DNA from: Nitrospinota bacterium
GTDB taxonomy: Bacteria; Nitrospinota_A; UBA7883; JACRLM01
Direction: 5' to 3'
DNA: 64,000 nt
NCBI GenBank assembly: GCA_016208975.1
Contig: JACQXA010000001.1
Coordinates: 62,001-126,000, forward strand
The stretch's first letter is position 1; each line of letters opens with the position of its first letter. This document shows positions 7,501-16,690 of this stretch, piece after piece. Below the pieces are notes generated by a model that was not told the DNA's origin, ran no database searches, and saw only the letters and a program-made list of their open reading frames with translations. Made by a program: the position numbers and the translations under genes.

Positions 7501-8921
7501 ACGCGACAAGAGTAAGGTTCGCCCCAAGCCCCACCGGCTCCTTGCACATGGGGAACCTGCGCACGGCGTTGTTCAACTGGCTTTTCGCCAGGAAAACGGG
7601 GGGCAAGTTCATCCTTCGAATAGAGGATACAGACGTTTCCCGCTCTTCCGCCGAAGCGGAGGTGGAGTTGATGGAGACGCTGAAAACCCTGGGGCTGGAT
7701 TGGGACGAGGGCCCGGACATCGGCGGCCCCTTTGCCCCCTACCGGCAAAGTGAAAGGGTTGGGCTGTATCAGAAAGCCGTGGAGCGGTTACTGGCCGTTG
7801 GGAAAGCCTATCCATGCTTTTGCCAGGTTGACGAGCTGGAAGCGGAGCGGGCTGGGCAGATTGCCTCTAAAAAACCGCCACGGTATTCGGGAAAATGCGC
7901 CAACCTTACCCCGGCCGAACAGACCGCCCTTGCCAAAACCATAAAACCTGTTTACAGGTTCCGGGTGGACAAGGATGTATTGGGGTTTGAAGACGGTGTG
8001 CGCGGCAAAATAATGTTCAACACCGCCGATTTCGGCGATTTCATATTGCTCCGCTCCAACGGAACGCCTTCATACCATCTGGCCTCGGCGCTGGACGATG
8101 TGGAGATGGGGATTACCGATGTTATCCGGGGGGAGGACCATCTTTCCAACACGGCGAAACATCTTCTTATCATGCGGGCGCTGGGCGCCCAGCCGCCACG
8201 GTATTACCACTTGTCCATAATTCTGGATAGCGCGGGCAAAAAGCTTTCCAAACGGGCCGGTGGAACCAACGTGAAATCTCTGCTGGATCAGGGTTATCTG
8301 CCATCGGCGATAAACACCTCTGTCGCCATGTTGGGCTGGTCCGGCGTTTCTGGCGCCGAGGCGGAGCCGCTTTTGAAACTGGCGGAGATGTTCGATATTG
8401 GCGCCGTATCCCGGGCCCCGGCGCATTTTGATTTAAAACGGCTGGACCATATAAACTCCCGCGCCATGAAAAAACTTTCCCCCGGGGAAAAAGTGGCGGC
8501 CCTAAAACCGGCGCTGGCCTGGGCGGGGTTTCCGTTCGATAAGTTTTCAAGTGACGTTTTGGAGAAAATAATAGTGGCCGTGGCCGACACAATAAACGCC
8601 CCTGGCGAGGCTCCGGAAATTGCCATGCAGTTCATCAAAAGGCTGGAGCCGGACGATTCGGCCATGCAGGCCCTTCAAATGCCCTCCGCGGGGGATGTGA
8701 TATCGGCGTTGAGGGAGGCCGTCTCCGCTGTAACCGACCCGCAGGAAATGATAGACTCCGCCATGGGCAAAAGCGGGGCCAAGGGTAAGAATTTTTTCTG
8801 GCCCGCACGCGCCGCGCTCACCGGCAGGGTGGCGGGCCCCAACTTGAAAGAGCTGTTGGCGGCCATGGGGCCGGCCGAAATAAAAGACCGTCTGGAAAAG
8901 ATATCAACACCACGGAGCTGA
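7497..8921 (+). CDS. gltX: Glutamyl-tRNA synthetase
   Basis: A class I aminoacyl-tRNA synthetase of 474 residues that charges tRNA-Glu (and tRNA-Gln in organisms lacking GlnRS). The HIGH-type motif appears as SLHMGN near residue 15 after RVRFAPSPTG, and the KMSKS-type motif as KKLSKRAGG. The GTG at 7497 is chosen because it overlaps the ispF stop as GTGA and begins right before the conserved RVRFAPSPTG; the longer reading from 7467 would add ten residues inside ispF. The gene lies in the run ispF-gltX-cysS-rlmB, all on one strand with gaps of no more than four bases. Confidence 0.97.
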   Translation: MNATRVRFAPSPTGSLHMGNLRTALFNWLFARKTGGKFILRIEDTDVSRSSAEAEVELMETLKTLGLDWDEGPDIGGPFAPYRQSERVGLYQKAVERLLAVGKAYPCFCQVDELEAERAGQIASKKPPRYSGKCANLTPAEQTALAKTIKPVYRFRVDKDVLGFEDGVRGKIMFNTADFGDFILLRSNGTPSYHLASALDDVEMGITDVIRGEDHLSNTAKHLLIMRALGAQPPRYYHLSIILDSAGKKLSKRAGGTNVKSLLDQGYLPSAINTSVAMLGWSGVSGAEAEPLLKLAEMFDIGAVSRAPAHFDLKRLDHINSRAMKKLSPGEKVAALKPALAWAGFPFDKFSSDVLEKIIVAVADTINAPGEAPEIAMQFIKRLEPDDSAMQALQMPSAGDVISALREAVSAVTDPQEMIDSAMGKSGAKGKNFFWPARAALTGRVAGPNLKELLAAMGPAEIKDRLEKISTPRS

Positions 8922-8922
8922 C

Positions 8923-10377
8923 ATGGCCCTGCGCGTTTACAACACATTGACCCGGAAAAAAGAGCTGTTCGAGCCCATCACGGCCCCGAAAGTGGGGATG
9001 TACGTTTGCGGCGTAACGGTTTACGACTTGTGCCACATAGGCCACGCCCGCGCCGGAATAGTGTTTGACGTGGTTTACCGCTACCTGAAGTTCCGTGGGT
9101 ATGACGTTTATTATGTGCGCAACATCACCGACATAGACGACAAGATTATAAACCGGGCCAACGAGCGCGGCTTGAACTGGGCCGACGTGGCGGAAAAATA
9201 CACCGTGGAGTTCCATGCCGATATGGACGCGCTGGGCCTGCTTCGCCCCAACGAAGAGCCTAAGGCCACGGGCCATCTGGCGGAGATGTTCGAGATTATA
9301 GCGACGCTGGTTGAGAAGGGGCATGCCTACCCCTCTGAAGGATCTGTGTATTTCGCCGTCCGCAGTTTTAATGGTTACGGAAAACTTTCTGGAAAAGACC
9401 TGGAGGATTTATTAGCGGGCGCCCGGGTGGATGTGGACGAAACCAAACGCGATCCGCTGGACTTCGCCCTGTGGAAAGCCGCCAAACCCGGCGAGCCGTC
9501 TTGGGATTCCCCCTGGGGGCCGGGCAGGCCGGGGTGGCATATAGAATGCTCCGCCATGGGCCGCAAATACCTGGGCGACTCTTTCGACATCCATGGCGGC
9601 GGCAAAGACCTGGTGTTCCCGCATCACGAGAATGAGATAGCCCAGTCCGAGGCTTCTTCCGGCCAGCAACCGGCGCAATATTGGATACATAACGGGTTCG
9701 TCACCGTGAACTCAGAAAAAATGTCCAAATCGCTGGGCAACTTCTTCACCATTAAAGACCTGCTTGGCCTTTATAACCCCGAGGCGGTGCGGCTGTTCCT
9801 GCTTTCCAGCCATTACCGGAGCCCCATAGATTTCGCCGACGTGTTCGTGGCCGAGGCGTACAAGAACCTGGCCCGGTTCTACGAGCTGTTGGCCTTCGCC
9901 GGGGAACTGGGTGAAGTGGCGGAGCAATCCCCCGCGCCGCAAGGTGTAAGAGAGCAGTTCATTGAAGTGATGGATGACGATTTCAACACCGCCCAGGCGC
10001 TGGCCGTTATGAACAACGAGTTAAGAAGGGTCAACCAGCTTCGCGCGGAAATGGGCAAGCTGAAAAAGAAATCCCCGGAGTTTAAAAAAGCCGCCGGTGA
10101 GGTTGTGGCCGGGGCCATGGCAATAAAAGAGCTGGGCGGGGCGTTGGGGCTGTTCCAGCAAGAACCGGAAAAGTTCCTGAGCCTTGCTAAAACTGAAAAA
10201 CTGAAAGAGGCGGGCCTTACCGGAGAGATGGTGACGCAAATGATCAAGTCCCGGACTGACGCGCGTCAAAATAAGGACTATAAAGAGTCCGACAGGATTC
10301 GCGACGAGCTGGCCTCTAAAGGTGTGCTGTTGCACGATACACCCGAGGGCACCGGCTGGTCGGTGAAATTCGAATAG
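8923..10377 (+). CDS. cysS: Cysteinyl-tRNA synthetase
   Basis: A class I synthetase of 484 residues that charges tRNA-Cys. Cys28 in [10 protein letters not shown] is the zinc ligand that discriminates cysteine, HIGHAR follows at about residues 37-42, and the second zinc region WHIECSAM and [18 protein letters not shown] are present, as is KMSKSLGNF. The C-terminal DALR-like helical domain and anticodon region are complete. It starts one base after gltX and is followed four bases later by rlmB, so all are probably co-transcribed. Full length for the family, with no unusual insertions. Confidence 0.98.
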   Translation: MALRVYNTLTRKKELFEPITAPKVGMYVCGVTVYDLCHIGHARAGIVFDVVYRYLKFRGYDVYYVRNITDIDDKIINRANERGLNWADVAEKYTVEFHADMDALGLLRPNEEPKATGHLAEMFEIIATLVEKGHAYPSEGSVYFAVRSFNGYGKLSGKDLEDLLAGARVDVDETKRDPLDFALWKAAKPGEPSWDSPWGPGRPGWHIECSAMGRKYLGDSFDIHGGGKDLVFPHHENEIAQSEASSGQQPAQYWIHNGFVTVNSEKMSKSLGNFFTIKDLLGLYNPEAVRLFLLSSHYRSPIDFADVFVAEAYKNLARFYELLAFAGELGEVAEQSPAPQGVREQFIEVMDDDFNTAQALAVMNNELRRVNQLRAEMGKLKKKSPEFKKAAGEVVAGAMAIKELGGALGLFQQEPEKFLSLAKTEKLKEAGLTGEMVTQMIKSRTDARQNKDYKESDRIRDELASKGVLLHDTPEGTGWSVKFE

Positions 10378-10381
10378 CAAA

Positions 10382-11137
10382 ATGAAACGCCATCATCACC
10401 GCCCGGGCAGGGATAAGGAGATAATCTTCGGCGTCAACCCTGTTATGGAGGCCCTTCGCGCGGGCAAGCGTAAATTCCACCGGCTGTATGTAAAAGGTGG
10501 TTTTAAACCCGGCGGCCCGGCGGACATTTTGATAGAAATGGCCAGGGAGAAGGGAGTCCCCACCGTCACCAACACCGGCGAGGAGCTTAACAGGCTAACC
10601 GATTCTGACGGCCATCAGGGAGTGGCGGCGCTGGTGTCCCCCTATGAATATGAAAAGCTGGACGACGCCATCGAACGGTTACGCTCCAAACCATTCCCCA
10701 CGCTTATAGCGTTGGACAGTGTGCAGGACCCGCGAAATTTCGGCGCCATTATCCGTTCCGCCGAAGCCTTCGGCGTGGATGGGATTATTTTCCCGCAAGA
10801 CAGGGCCTCCACTTACACACCCACCGCCGCAAAAGCTTCCGCCGGGGCCGGGGAGCGGATGAACCTTATTAAGGTGGTGAACCTGGCGGAGACCATCCGG
10901 AAAATTTCGGACGAAGGCTACCATTGCGTGGCGCTGGAGGAAGACGCGGAAGAAAATTTCGATAAAGCCCCGGAAGGGCCGTTTGTAATGGTGTTCGGCG
11001 GCGAAGGGGTGGGGGTGCGGCCATTGGTAAAAACCCGGTGCGGGCATGTGGCGAAGATACCCATGAAAGGGGAGATAGGCTCGCTGAACGTATCCGTTGC
11101 GGCGGCCATCGCCCTTTACATCGCTTCGTTACGCTAG
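10382..11137 (+). CDS. rlmB: 23S rRNA (guanosine-2'-O)-methyltransferase RlmB (TrmH/SpoU family)
   Basis: A 251-residue SPOUT methyltransferase expected to methylate the ribose of G2251 in 23S rRNA. The N-terminal substrate-binding domain (IIFGVNPVMEALRAG) is followed by motif 1 SVQDPRNFGAIIRSAEAFG, motif 2 FGGEGVGVRPLV and motif 3 IPMKGEIGSLNVSVAAAIALY, which form the knot that binds S-adenosylmethionine. Co-location with cysS is very common for this family. It is the last gene of the ispF-gltX-cysS run; the next 250 bases hold only a REP-like palindrome. Confidence 0.94.
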   Translation: MKRHHHRPGRDKEIIFGVNPVMEALRAGKRKFHRLYVKGGFKPGGPADILIEMAREKGVPTVTNTGEELNRLTDSDGHQGVAALVSPYEYEKLDDAIERLRSKPFPTLIALDSVQDPRNFGAIIRSAEAFGVDGIIFPQDRASTYTPTAAKASAGAGERMNLIKVVNLAETIRKISDEGYHCVALEEDAEENFDKAPEGPFVMVFGGEGVGVRPLVKTRCGHVAKIPMKGEIGSLNVSVAAAIALYIASLR

Positions 11138-11257
11138 GGGTAGGCAGTGTCCTGATTTGATTTTAAGGAACGCGCCTTCTATACCCTTTCACCTGATGGG
11201 GAGGGGTTTTGGGAGAGTGTTATATTCCTGATTCTTACCCATAGCCACCTACTCACC

Positions 11258-11288
11258 GCTTCCCCGGGGTTGCCCGACCCCGGTTCCT
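11258..11288 (+). repeat. REP-like palindrome
   Basis: GCTTCCCCGGGGTTGCCCG followed by its complementary half and GGTTCCT; a member of the family seen at 16545, 35544, 39885, 47334, 47774 and 47935. Confidence 0.6.
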
Positions 11289-11393
11289 AATTCTTCACCA
11301 CTCTTCGATGGAAAGGGTCTGGGGGATTTCCGCATTTGCCAAGTATCCCCTCCAGCGGTTAAAATTAACATTTATGGACACTTCGGCGGTTAA

Positions 11394-11747
11394 ATGAAAC
11401 AGTCTAATAAACCATCCATACGCCGGTGGCTAATGGCCGGGCTTGCCATAACCCTTATGGGGGCGTTTTTCGCGTTCGGCCCGCAGGCCTGCTCCACATC
11501 CTCCACAGCGCAAGAGCCGGGGGACACCACGCCCACGGAGGAGTTTTGCGGCTGGTCCACCGAAGGGTATTGCGAGAGCGATATGGATTGCGTGGTTAGC
11601 GGATGTTCTTCCGAGGTGTGCCAGTCCACCAGGGAAAGCGAATATAACACCATTTGCCAATGGCGGGATTGTTACGATCCGGAGCCGTACCAATTGCATT
11701 GCGGATGCGTAAACAGCGCCTGCCAATGGGGTAATGGCAGTACGTAA
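11394..11747 (+). CDS. Exported eight-cysteine-cluster protein
   Basis: A 117-residue protein with a cleavable export signal (basic MKQSNKPSIRRW, then a hydrophobic stretch to about residue 32). The cleavage region reads PQAC, so it may be a lipoprotein with an atypical lipobox or a soluble periplasmic protein. The mature part, residues 50-113, has eight cysteines in the spacing of the eight-cysteine-cluster family (CGW..YC..DMDCVV.GC...VC), which suggests four disulfides. The function of that family is unknown. Its stop is directly followed by the nadA ATG with no gap, so they are probably co-transcribed, although no functional link is evident. Confidence 0.65.
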   Translation: MKQSNKPSIRRWLMAGLAITLMGAFFAFGPQACSTSSTAQEPGDTTPTEEFCGWSTEGYCESDMDCVVSGCSSEVCQSTRESEYNTICQWRDCYDPEPYQLHCGCVNSACQWGNGST

Positions 11748-12671
11748 ATGGAAACCACGGCGATAGACATAAAGAAATTGCAGGGGGAAATCCGCCGCCT
11801 TCTGAATCAGCGAAAAGCCGTTCTGCTGGCCCATAACTACCAGCGGGACGAGATTCAGGAGATAGCCGACCTTGGCGGTGACTCGCTGGAGCTTTCCCGC
11901 AAAGCCGCCACCACGGACGCCGAGGTGATAGTTTTCTGCGGGGTGCATTTCATGGCGGAAACCGCCGCCATTTTATCGCCGCGCAAAACCGTGCTTCTGC
12001 CGCGTATGGAGGCCGGTTGCCCCATGGCGGACATGATAACCGCCGATAAGCTCAGGAAGAAAAAAGAGGAGCTCGGGCCAAACGTGCCTGTGGTTACCTA
12101 TGTTAACTCCACCGCCGACGTAAAGGCGGAGTCGGACATTTGCTGTACATCCGCCAACGCCGTGAGGGTGGTGAACTCGTTGCCGCAGGAGCGGGTGTTG
12201 ATGACGCCGGACATGAACCTGGCCAAATACGTCCAAAGGAACACCACGAAAAAAATAGAGTGGTGGAAGGGCTTCTGCCCAACCCATCACCTGCTGAAAC
12301 CGGAAACGGTGATAGCGCTAAAAGTGAAATACCCCAACGCCAAAGTGGCGGCCCATCCCGAATGCGCCCCGGAAATACTGGATCTGGCCGATCACGTCTG
12401 CTCCACCTCCGGCATGTACGCTTACGCTCAAAAGGAGAGTGCCCGGCAGTTCATAATCTGCACCGAAAGCGGCATCCTGTACCGGCTAAGGAAAGAAAAC
12501 CCGGAGAAAGAATTTATTCTGGCATCCGAAGACCTAATGTGCCCCAACATGAAAGTCACAACCCTCGAGGACGTTTACGAGGCGCTGGTGGAGATGAAAC
12601 ACGTTATAACCGTGCCGGAAGATATCAGCGCCAAGGCCAAACAGGCGCTGGATAAAATGCTGGCGGTTTAA
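11748..12671 (+). CDS. nadA: Quinolinate synthase
   Basis: The enzyme condenses iminoaspartate and dihydroxyacetone phosphate to quinolinate, the first dedicated product of de novo NAD synthesis, and uses a [4Fe-4S] cluster. The protein has 307 residues with the family landmarks [75 protein letters not shown] and EDLMCPNMK. Cluster cysteines are expected in the CPMA, HPEC and CPNM segments. No nadB or nadC is adjacent. The start is the ATG immediately after the stop of the eight-cysteine gene. Confidence 0.96.
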   Translation: METTAIDIKKLQGEIRRLLNQRKAVLLAHNYQRDEIQEIADLGGDSLELSRKAATTDAEVIVFCGVHFMAETAAILSPRKTVLLPRMEAGCPMADMITADKLRKKKEELGPNVPVVTYVNSTADVKAESDICCTSANAVRVVNSLPQERVLMTPDMNLAKYVQRNTTKKIEWWKGFCPTHHLLKPETVIALKVKYPNAKVAAHPECAPEILDLADHVCSTSGMYAYAQKESARQFIICTESGILYRLRKENPEKEFILASEDLMCPNMKVTTLEDVYEALVEMKHVITVPEDISAKAKQALDKMLAV

Positions 12672-12742
12672 GGACCTTACGGTGTCATCCCCGGCCAAGC
12701 GACAGCGTGAGCCTGGATAAGGGCATATAATGGAAGGCCCGG

Positions 12743-12763
12743 ATGCCGGGTCAAGCCCGGCAT
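12743..12763 (+). repeat. 21-bp GC-rich palindrome, copy 1
   Basis: ATGCCGGGTC-A-AGCCCGGCAT-type palindrome, also at 39853-39873 and 47811-47831. Here and at 39780 it is accompanied by GGCCAAGCGACAGCG upstream, so the repeat unit is longer than the palindrome. Confidence 0.7.
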
Positions 12764-12869
12764 GACCATGTCCGGCCTCTTGTCATGGTGAGCCAGTCGA
12801 ACCGTGACTAATGAACTCCTTGATCCTTCGGCAGACTTGGGGTGACCCGTCACCGGGAAGGTTCGAAGG

Positions 12870-13064
12870 TTATTTCCGGCCCATTTTGCAAGTGTTGATC
12901 CCCAACAACTGGTAAGGAGGGCACCAGCCCAACGCGCCGGTGACAATCGGTATTATCCCAAGCCAGCCCCAGGCGGTTTGAGGGCCCACGAAAACCAGCG
13001 AAATAAGCGCAAGACCCACAACAACCCTTACGCCCCGCTCGATAGGGTGAATGTTCGTTAACAT
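12870..13064 (-). CDS. Small DUF2892 (YgaP-type) inner-membrane protein
   Basis: A 64-residue protein with the DUF2892 pattern: MLTNIHPIERGVRVVVGLALISLVF, a second membrane helix WGWLGIIPIVTGALG, and the C-terminal WCPPYQLLGINTC with two conserved cysteines. Two transmembrane helices of this type occur in YgaP next to rhodanese domains and as free-standing small proteins; their function is not defined. It stands alone between nadA and the LysM peptidase gene. A second, divergent DUF2892 member is encoded at 54010-54219 in the efflux operon. Confidence 0.8.
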   Translation of the reverse strand: MLTNIHPIERGVRVVVGLALISLVFVGPQTAWGWLGIIPIVTGALGWCPPYQLLGINTCKMGRK

Positions 13065-13165
13065 GACTAATTCTCCATGACGGTTTGATTAATTCCTGAA
13101 ATAAGGAAATTACTACCCTCTCTCATTAGATACCGGACCGGGCCGGGAGATTCAACCGGAATTGG

Positions 13166-13954
13166 TTAACGTTCGGTGGCGATGGTGGCTATTTGCGGGT
13201 TTTTGCTGGTCAATGTGGGCATGTACCGGGCCGGATCCACCGGTTTGCGGTCTATCCTCAGCTCGAAATGGCAATGGTAACCCGTGGCCCTGCCGGTGCG
13301 GCCAACGCCAGCCACCGTTTCGCCCTGTTTTACCTCTTGCCCTTCGGCCACCATGTTTTCGTCGTTATGGGCGTAAACCGATATGGTGCGCCGGTCATGC
13401 TTTAAAATGACGATCTTCCCGTAACCTGCCGGGCCCCATCCGGCGTATATCACTTTACCGTCGGCAATGGCCATTATTGGCTCACCTTTGGGCGCCCGCA
13501 GGTCTATCCCGTCATGTTTGGATTCATGCCGGATGCCGAAATGCGAACCTATGGAGACTGACCGCAAGGGCCATATGAATTTCCCTTCCATAACGGGGTA
13601 ATAAACTTCTTCAACACCCTCGTCTTTCATGGCCAGCGTGGGCCTGTTTTCTACCGCTCGTTTATTGCCGGGGGTTATGACAAGCCTTGCGCCGACATCA
13701 AGTGACCGCGCATCGGATATCCCGTTTTGGCCCTTCAACGTCTGCACGGAAATGCCATAACGCTTGGCGATGCTGTAAAGGGTGTCGCCCCGTTTCACCA
13801 CATGGTATTTGGCGGTTCTATTCGAGGTGAAAAGGCCGCCGGTTTCGCTGTCTCCCCGGTTGTACACATTTTTGGAAATATCCGCCCGTTCGGCGCAAGA
13901 GGCCATGAACAGGCCCGATATGACCAGCGCAAGGGTGATAAGGCGTTTAGTCAT
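13166..13954 (-). CDS. NlpD-like LysM/M23 lipoprotein (murein hydrolase or activator)
   Basis: A 262-residue protein: a lipoprotein signal with lipobox MASC, a LysM peptidoglycan-binding domain (YHVVKRGDTLYSIAKRYGIS, about 50-95), and a C-terminal LytM/M23 domain with GSHFGIRHE.KHDGIDLRAP and HCHFELRIDRKPVDP. The M23 zinc ligands HxxxD and HxH are present, so unlike E. coli NlpD it may be catalytically active. It would act in the periplasm on peptidoglycan cross-links. The ATG at 13954 is chosen; a TTG at 13972 would overlap the upstream gene. It is the last gene of a cluster with the LOG-like and ferritin-like genes. Confidence 0.88.
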   Translation of the reverse strand: MTKRLITLALVISGLFMASCAERADISKNVYNRGDSETGGLFTSNRTAKYHVVKRGDTLYSIAKRYGISVQTLKGQNGISDARSLDVGARLVITPGNKRAVENRPTLAMKDEGVEEVYYPVMEGKFIWPLRSVSIGSHFGIRHESKHDGIDLRAPKGEPIMAIADGKVIYAGWGPAGYGKIVILKHDRRTISVYAHNDENMVAEGQEVKQGETVAGVGRTGRATGYHCHFELRIDRKPVDPARYMPTLTSKNPQIATIATER

Positions 13955-13958
13955 CACC

Positions 13959-14435
13959 TCAACGAAGCCCAAGACGGTTAAACACGTTTTCCACAGCCTC
14001 CCCAGGGGTTGCGCAGGGCATAACGCCCTTAACGCCGCTCCATGCGCCCAGCGCCGCCACCGGTTTTCCCAGTTTCAGCGCCACGGCTATCTCAGACAAA
14101 GTCCCATACTCCCCATCCACTGCCACAAGACCCATGGCGGTGTGGGCGATTATCACGTTTCGCCCGTGCCCCATGTTGGTGATTACGGGAACACGCACAT
14201 ATTGGTTCATCCCCCGCGTATCCGCGCCGGGCAGAACGCCTATCACCAGTCCGCCTGCTTCCGATGCGCCTTTGGAGGCGGCTTCCATCACGCCACCCAG
14301 GCCGCCGCAAACCAGCGCGGCGCCCCGTTGCGCCAGCAATTTACCAATCTCGTAAGCTTTTTCCGCTGTATCCGGGCCGCAAAAAGAGGCCCCGATAACA
14401 CCGATGATAAGCGAAGGCTCCGGCGGGCCGTTCAC
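13959..14435 (-). CDS. TIGR00725/LOG-like Rossmann protein (SLOG superfamily)
   Basis: A 158-residue protein of the SLOG superfamily, which contains the lysine-decarboxylase-like cytokinin riboside phosphoribohydrolases. It has IIGVIGASFCG at the start, the nucleotide-binding VCGGLGGVMEAASKGA, and DGEYGTLSEIAVAL in place of the usual PGGxGTxxE, keeping the Gly-Thr and Glu. It falls in the TIGR00725 branch, whose enzymatic role is unproven. The start overlaps the stop of the ferritin-like gene by four bases (ATGA), and the LysM peptidase begins four bases after its own stop. Cytoplasmic. Confidence 0.8.
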   Translation of the reverse strand: MNGPPEPSLIIGVIGASFCGPDTAEKAYEIGKLLAQRGAALVCGGLGGVMEAASKGASEAGGLVIGVLPGADTRGMNQYVRVPVITNMGHGRNVIIAHTAMGLVAVDGEYGTLSEIAVALKLGKPVAALGAWSGVKGVMPCATPGEAVENVFNRLGLR

Positions 14436-14674
14436 AGGTCTTTCATAACCTTAAGGCCCAACCTTTTTTTAATCTGGTAGTACCGTTCTTTTAAAACATG
14501 CTCATGGGCTTCCTCATCCTGCGCCAGCCGTTGGAACATTTTCTTTGCTTCCTCGTCCACAGCCAGTTCGTATCCGCGAAGATACCGGGCGCGGGAGCTT
14601 TTTTCCTCTTCAATGGCTTCTTCGAGGATATCCAGCAATAATTCCTCTACCGGCCTTTTGCTCTTGTCGCCCAT
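14432..14674 (-). CDS. Small rubrerythrin-like ferritin-fold protein
   Basis: An 80-residue helical protein with two ferritin-like helices: EEAIEEEKSSRARYLRGYELA and FQRLAQDEEAHEHVLKERY, which contain the Glu and ExxH ligands of one half of a diiron site. At this length it would have to dimerise to build a complete four-helix bundle. The C terminus is basic. It is the first gene of the ferritin-like/SLOG/LysM cluster and overlaps the next gene by four bases. A role in peroxide or iron handling is inferred from the fold only. Confidence 0.7.
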   Translation of the reverse strand: MGDKSKRPVEELLLDILEEAIEEEKSSRARYLRGYELAVDEEAKKMFQRLAQDEEAHEHVLKERYYQIKKRLGLKVMKDL

Positions 14675-14730
14675 GGTTTGTCAGGATATTAACAAATGGC
14701 TATATATTAACATTAATTATCCGAGAATTA

Positions 14731-15867
14731 TCATACTTTCGACATGGGGTCGAATAGTTTCTGATATTCCTCCATGGCATGTTTATCGGTCATCCCGGCT
14801 ATATAGTCGCAGATCAAACGGTTTTTGTCTTCGCTGTCCAGGTGGCGGCTTACCTGGGGAGGCAAAATTTCCGGCCTCCGGTGATATTTCTCGAATAGTC
14901 CGGTTACGATGTTGTACGCCTTCTCCTCCATACGGATCACCCGGTAATGGCTGTACATGCGCTCCTTCAGGAACTTTTTCAGCTCCATGTGGGCGCTTCG
15001 CATCCCTGGCGTAAAATCCACCGTAATGGCGGGGGCTTTCCGGGTATCATCCGGGGAGGATATTTTCATCCGCTCCACGTTATTTAGCGTGGCGGCAAGA
15101 ACATCTGTCACCTGCGCGTTGATGATACTTCTTATAACGTAATGCCGGGCCAACCGGGGGGACATGTTCGGCACACGCTGGGCCGCCTCGTGAAACCTGC
15201 GCCATAAAGGAACCTCGTCCAGCGACTCCTGGATCAGAAGACCGGAAGCTATACCGTCGTCCAGGTCGTGGCTGTTATAGGCTATGGAATCGGCCAGGTC
15301 CACAAGCTGGGCCTCCATAGCGGGGAACTTGAAACCGTTGAACTCCTCAAACTCCGGATTGGCCGGGCGTTTGGAATGTTTGGCGATGGCCTCGCGGCTT
15401 TCCCATGTAAGGTTTATCCCGCGAAAATGGGGATACCGGTTCTCGATATGGTCCACTATGCGCAGGGCATGGGCGTTATGCTCAAACCCGCCGTTGTGTT
15501 TCATCAGCGTGTCCAGCGCCCGCTCGCCGGAATGGCCGAAGGGCGGGTGCCCCAGATCGTGGGAGAGGGCGATTGCCTCGCAAAGGTCTTCGTTCAGTTT
15601 TAGCGCCCGAGCCATGCTCCGGGCTATCTGCGCCACCTCGATGGTGTGGGTCAGGCGGGTGCGGTAATAATCCCCCTCGTGATAAACGAAAACCTGGGTT
15701 TTATACTCCAGCCTGCGGAAGGCGGAGCTGTGGATCACCCTGTCGCGGTCGCGCATGTAGCGGGTGCGGAACGGGTGTTCTTCCTCGGCGTGGCGCCGGC
15801 CACGGCTTTCCGCGCTTTTAGAGGCGTAAACCGCCAGCCCCGGTTCAACAGACTCTTGCCCGCTCAT
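14731..15867 (-). CDS. dgt: Deoxyguanosinetriphosphate triphosphohydrolase-like HD protein
   Basis: A 378-residue HD-domain phosphohydrolase that removes triphosphate from dNTPs. The metal-binding residues are in RLTHTIEVAQIAR (first His) and SHDLGHPPFGHSGE (HD), with a further Asp in LADSIAYNSHDLDDG. The N-terminal FRTRYMRDRDRVIHSSAFRRLEYKTQVF is the characteristic dGTPase start, and the length matches the short (type 2) dGTPase-like family rather than E. coli Dgt. It is cytoplasmic and stands alone between the ferritin-like cluster and the thioredoxin-like ferredoxin gene. Confidence 0.93.
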   Translation of the reverse strand: MSGQESVEPGLAVYASKSAESRGRRHAEEEHPFRTRYMRDRDRVIHSSAFRRLEYKTQVFVYHEGDYYRTRLTHTIEVAQIARSMARALKLNEDLCEAIALSHDLGHPPFGHSGERALDTLMKHNGGFEHNAHALRIVDHIENRYPHFRGINLTWESREAIAKHSKRPANPEFEEFNGFKFPAMEAQLVDLADSIAYNSHDLDDGIASGLLIQESLDEVPLWRRFHEAAQRVPNMSPRLARHYVIRSIINAQVTDVLAATLNNVERMKISSPDDTRKAPAITVDFTPGMRSAHMELKKFLKERMYSHYRVIRMEEKAYNIVTGLFEKYHRRPEILPPQVSRHLDSEDKNRLICDYIAGMTDKHAMEEYQKLFDPMSKV

Positions 15868-15896
15868 GCGCTCTGTTTATACCTCAGTTGAAACGG

Positions 15897-16226
15897 TTAT
15901 CCGAAAATCTCCGGGGGCAGAATCAGCCTTTCCACCGGCTTGCCCTGGATGAAATGGTTCTCGAAAATCTCGGCCACGTCCGCTTCGGTCACATTGCCGT
16001 ACCACACGTTTTCAGGGTAAACCACCACCAGCGGGCCGTTTTGGCACGGGCCCATGCAAGAGCGGGCGCCGGTAACCATCACCTTGTCGTACATGTTTTT
16101 CTGGTTGAGAAGGTCGGCGAATTTCTGCCACACGCCCATGGCGTTTTTCTGGGCGCAACTTCCCCTGGGGTGCCCCTCGGGCCGCTGGTTTACACAAATG
16201 AAAACGTGATACTTCGGTTTCGGCAT
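15897..16226 (-). CDS. Thioredoxin-like [2Fe-2S] ferredoxin
   Basis: A 109-residue protein of the thioredoxin-fold ferredoxins related to the NuoE C-terminal domain and Aquifex ferredoxin 4. Cluster cysteines are visible in HVFICVNQRPEGHPRGSCAQK and in ARSCMGPCQNGPLVVVYP. The rest (WYGNVTEADVAEIFENHFIQGKPVERLI) is the standard C-terminal helix. It carries single electrons; its partner is not apparent here. A 6-bp-stem hairpin at 16271-16290 lies upstream of its start. Confidence 0.9.
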   Translation of the reverse strand: MPKPKYHVFICVNQRPEGHPRGSCAQKNAMGVWQKFADLLNQKNMYDKVMVTGARSCMGPCQNGPLVVVYPENVWYGNVTEADVAEIFENHFIQGKPVERLILPPEIFG

Positions 16227-16352
16227 ATCTCTCCAACTCCATACCGTTGATTATTTCTTTAAATGACATACCGCCAAGCCTTCATGGCGGTTTATATAAA
16301 GTCCAGAAAGTATAAAACATGGGGGCGTGAAAGTATAGGCATCATAGCAGGG

Positions 16353-16504
16353 GGTGGTGTCTCAGTTTGGATCTCAAATAATAGACAGATCCTTCACTTC
16401 GCTTGCGCTTCGCTCAGGATGACAATGCGATCAACGGCTTTTATATTGTCATTATGAGCGTAAGTGAAGAATCTCCCCCTGTACTTTCAAACTGAGACAC
16501 TGCC
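16353..16504 (+). mobile_element. MITE-like element, copy B
   Basis: A 152-bp element with ends GGTGGTGTCTCAGTTTGGA and TTTCAAACTGAGACACTGCC. It is flanked by TAGCAGGG (16345-16352) and TGGCAGGG (16505-16512), an 8-bp target duplication with one mismatch. It fills most of the 465-base gap between the ferredoxin and sulfatase-family genes. Confidence 0.9.
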
Positions 16505-16544
16505 TGGCAGGGGCGCCCCTGTTGTCGCCCTTCTTTTGTTTACC

Positions 16545-16575
16545 GCTTCACCGTGGTCGCCGACCACGGTTCCTT
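16545..16575 (+). repeat. REP-like palindrome
   Basis: GCTTCACCGTGGTCGCCGAC followed by the complementary half and GGTTCCTT. It lies just beyond MITE copy B. Confidence 0.7.
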
Positions 16576-16690
16576 CATTTTAACCAGTCATTGATGTGAT
16601 GGTCTGGGGAGGGAGAAGAATTGAAATTATCAACATTGAGCCGTCTACGGGAAAGCGAGCAAATGTCAATTACGAGAATCGTGGCGCTGA

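Noticed and set aside
16271-16290. Hairpin CCGCCA/TGGCGG upstream of the ferredoxin gene
   Set aside because: The following T-tract is broken (TTTATAT) and no gene ends here on the plus strand, so I do not call it a terminator.
16263-16457. 64-codon frame through MITE copy B
   Set aside because: It ends inside the MITE and its last half is MITE sequence; no ribosome site.
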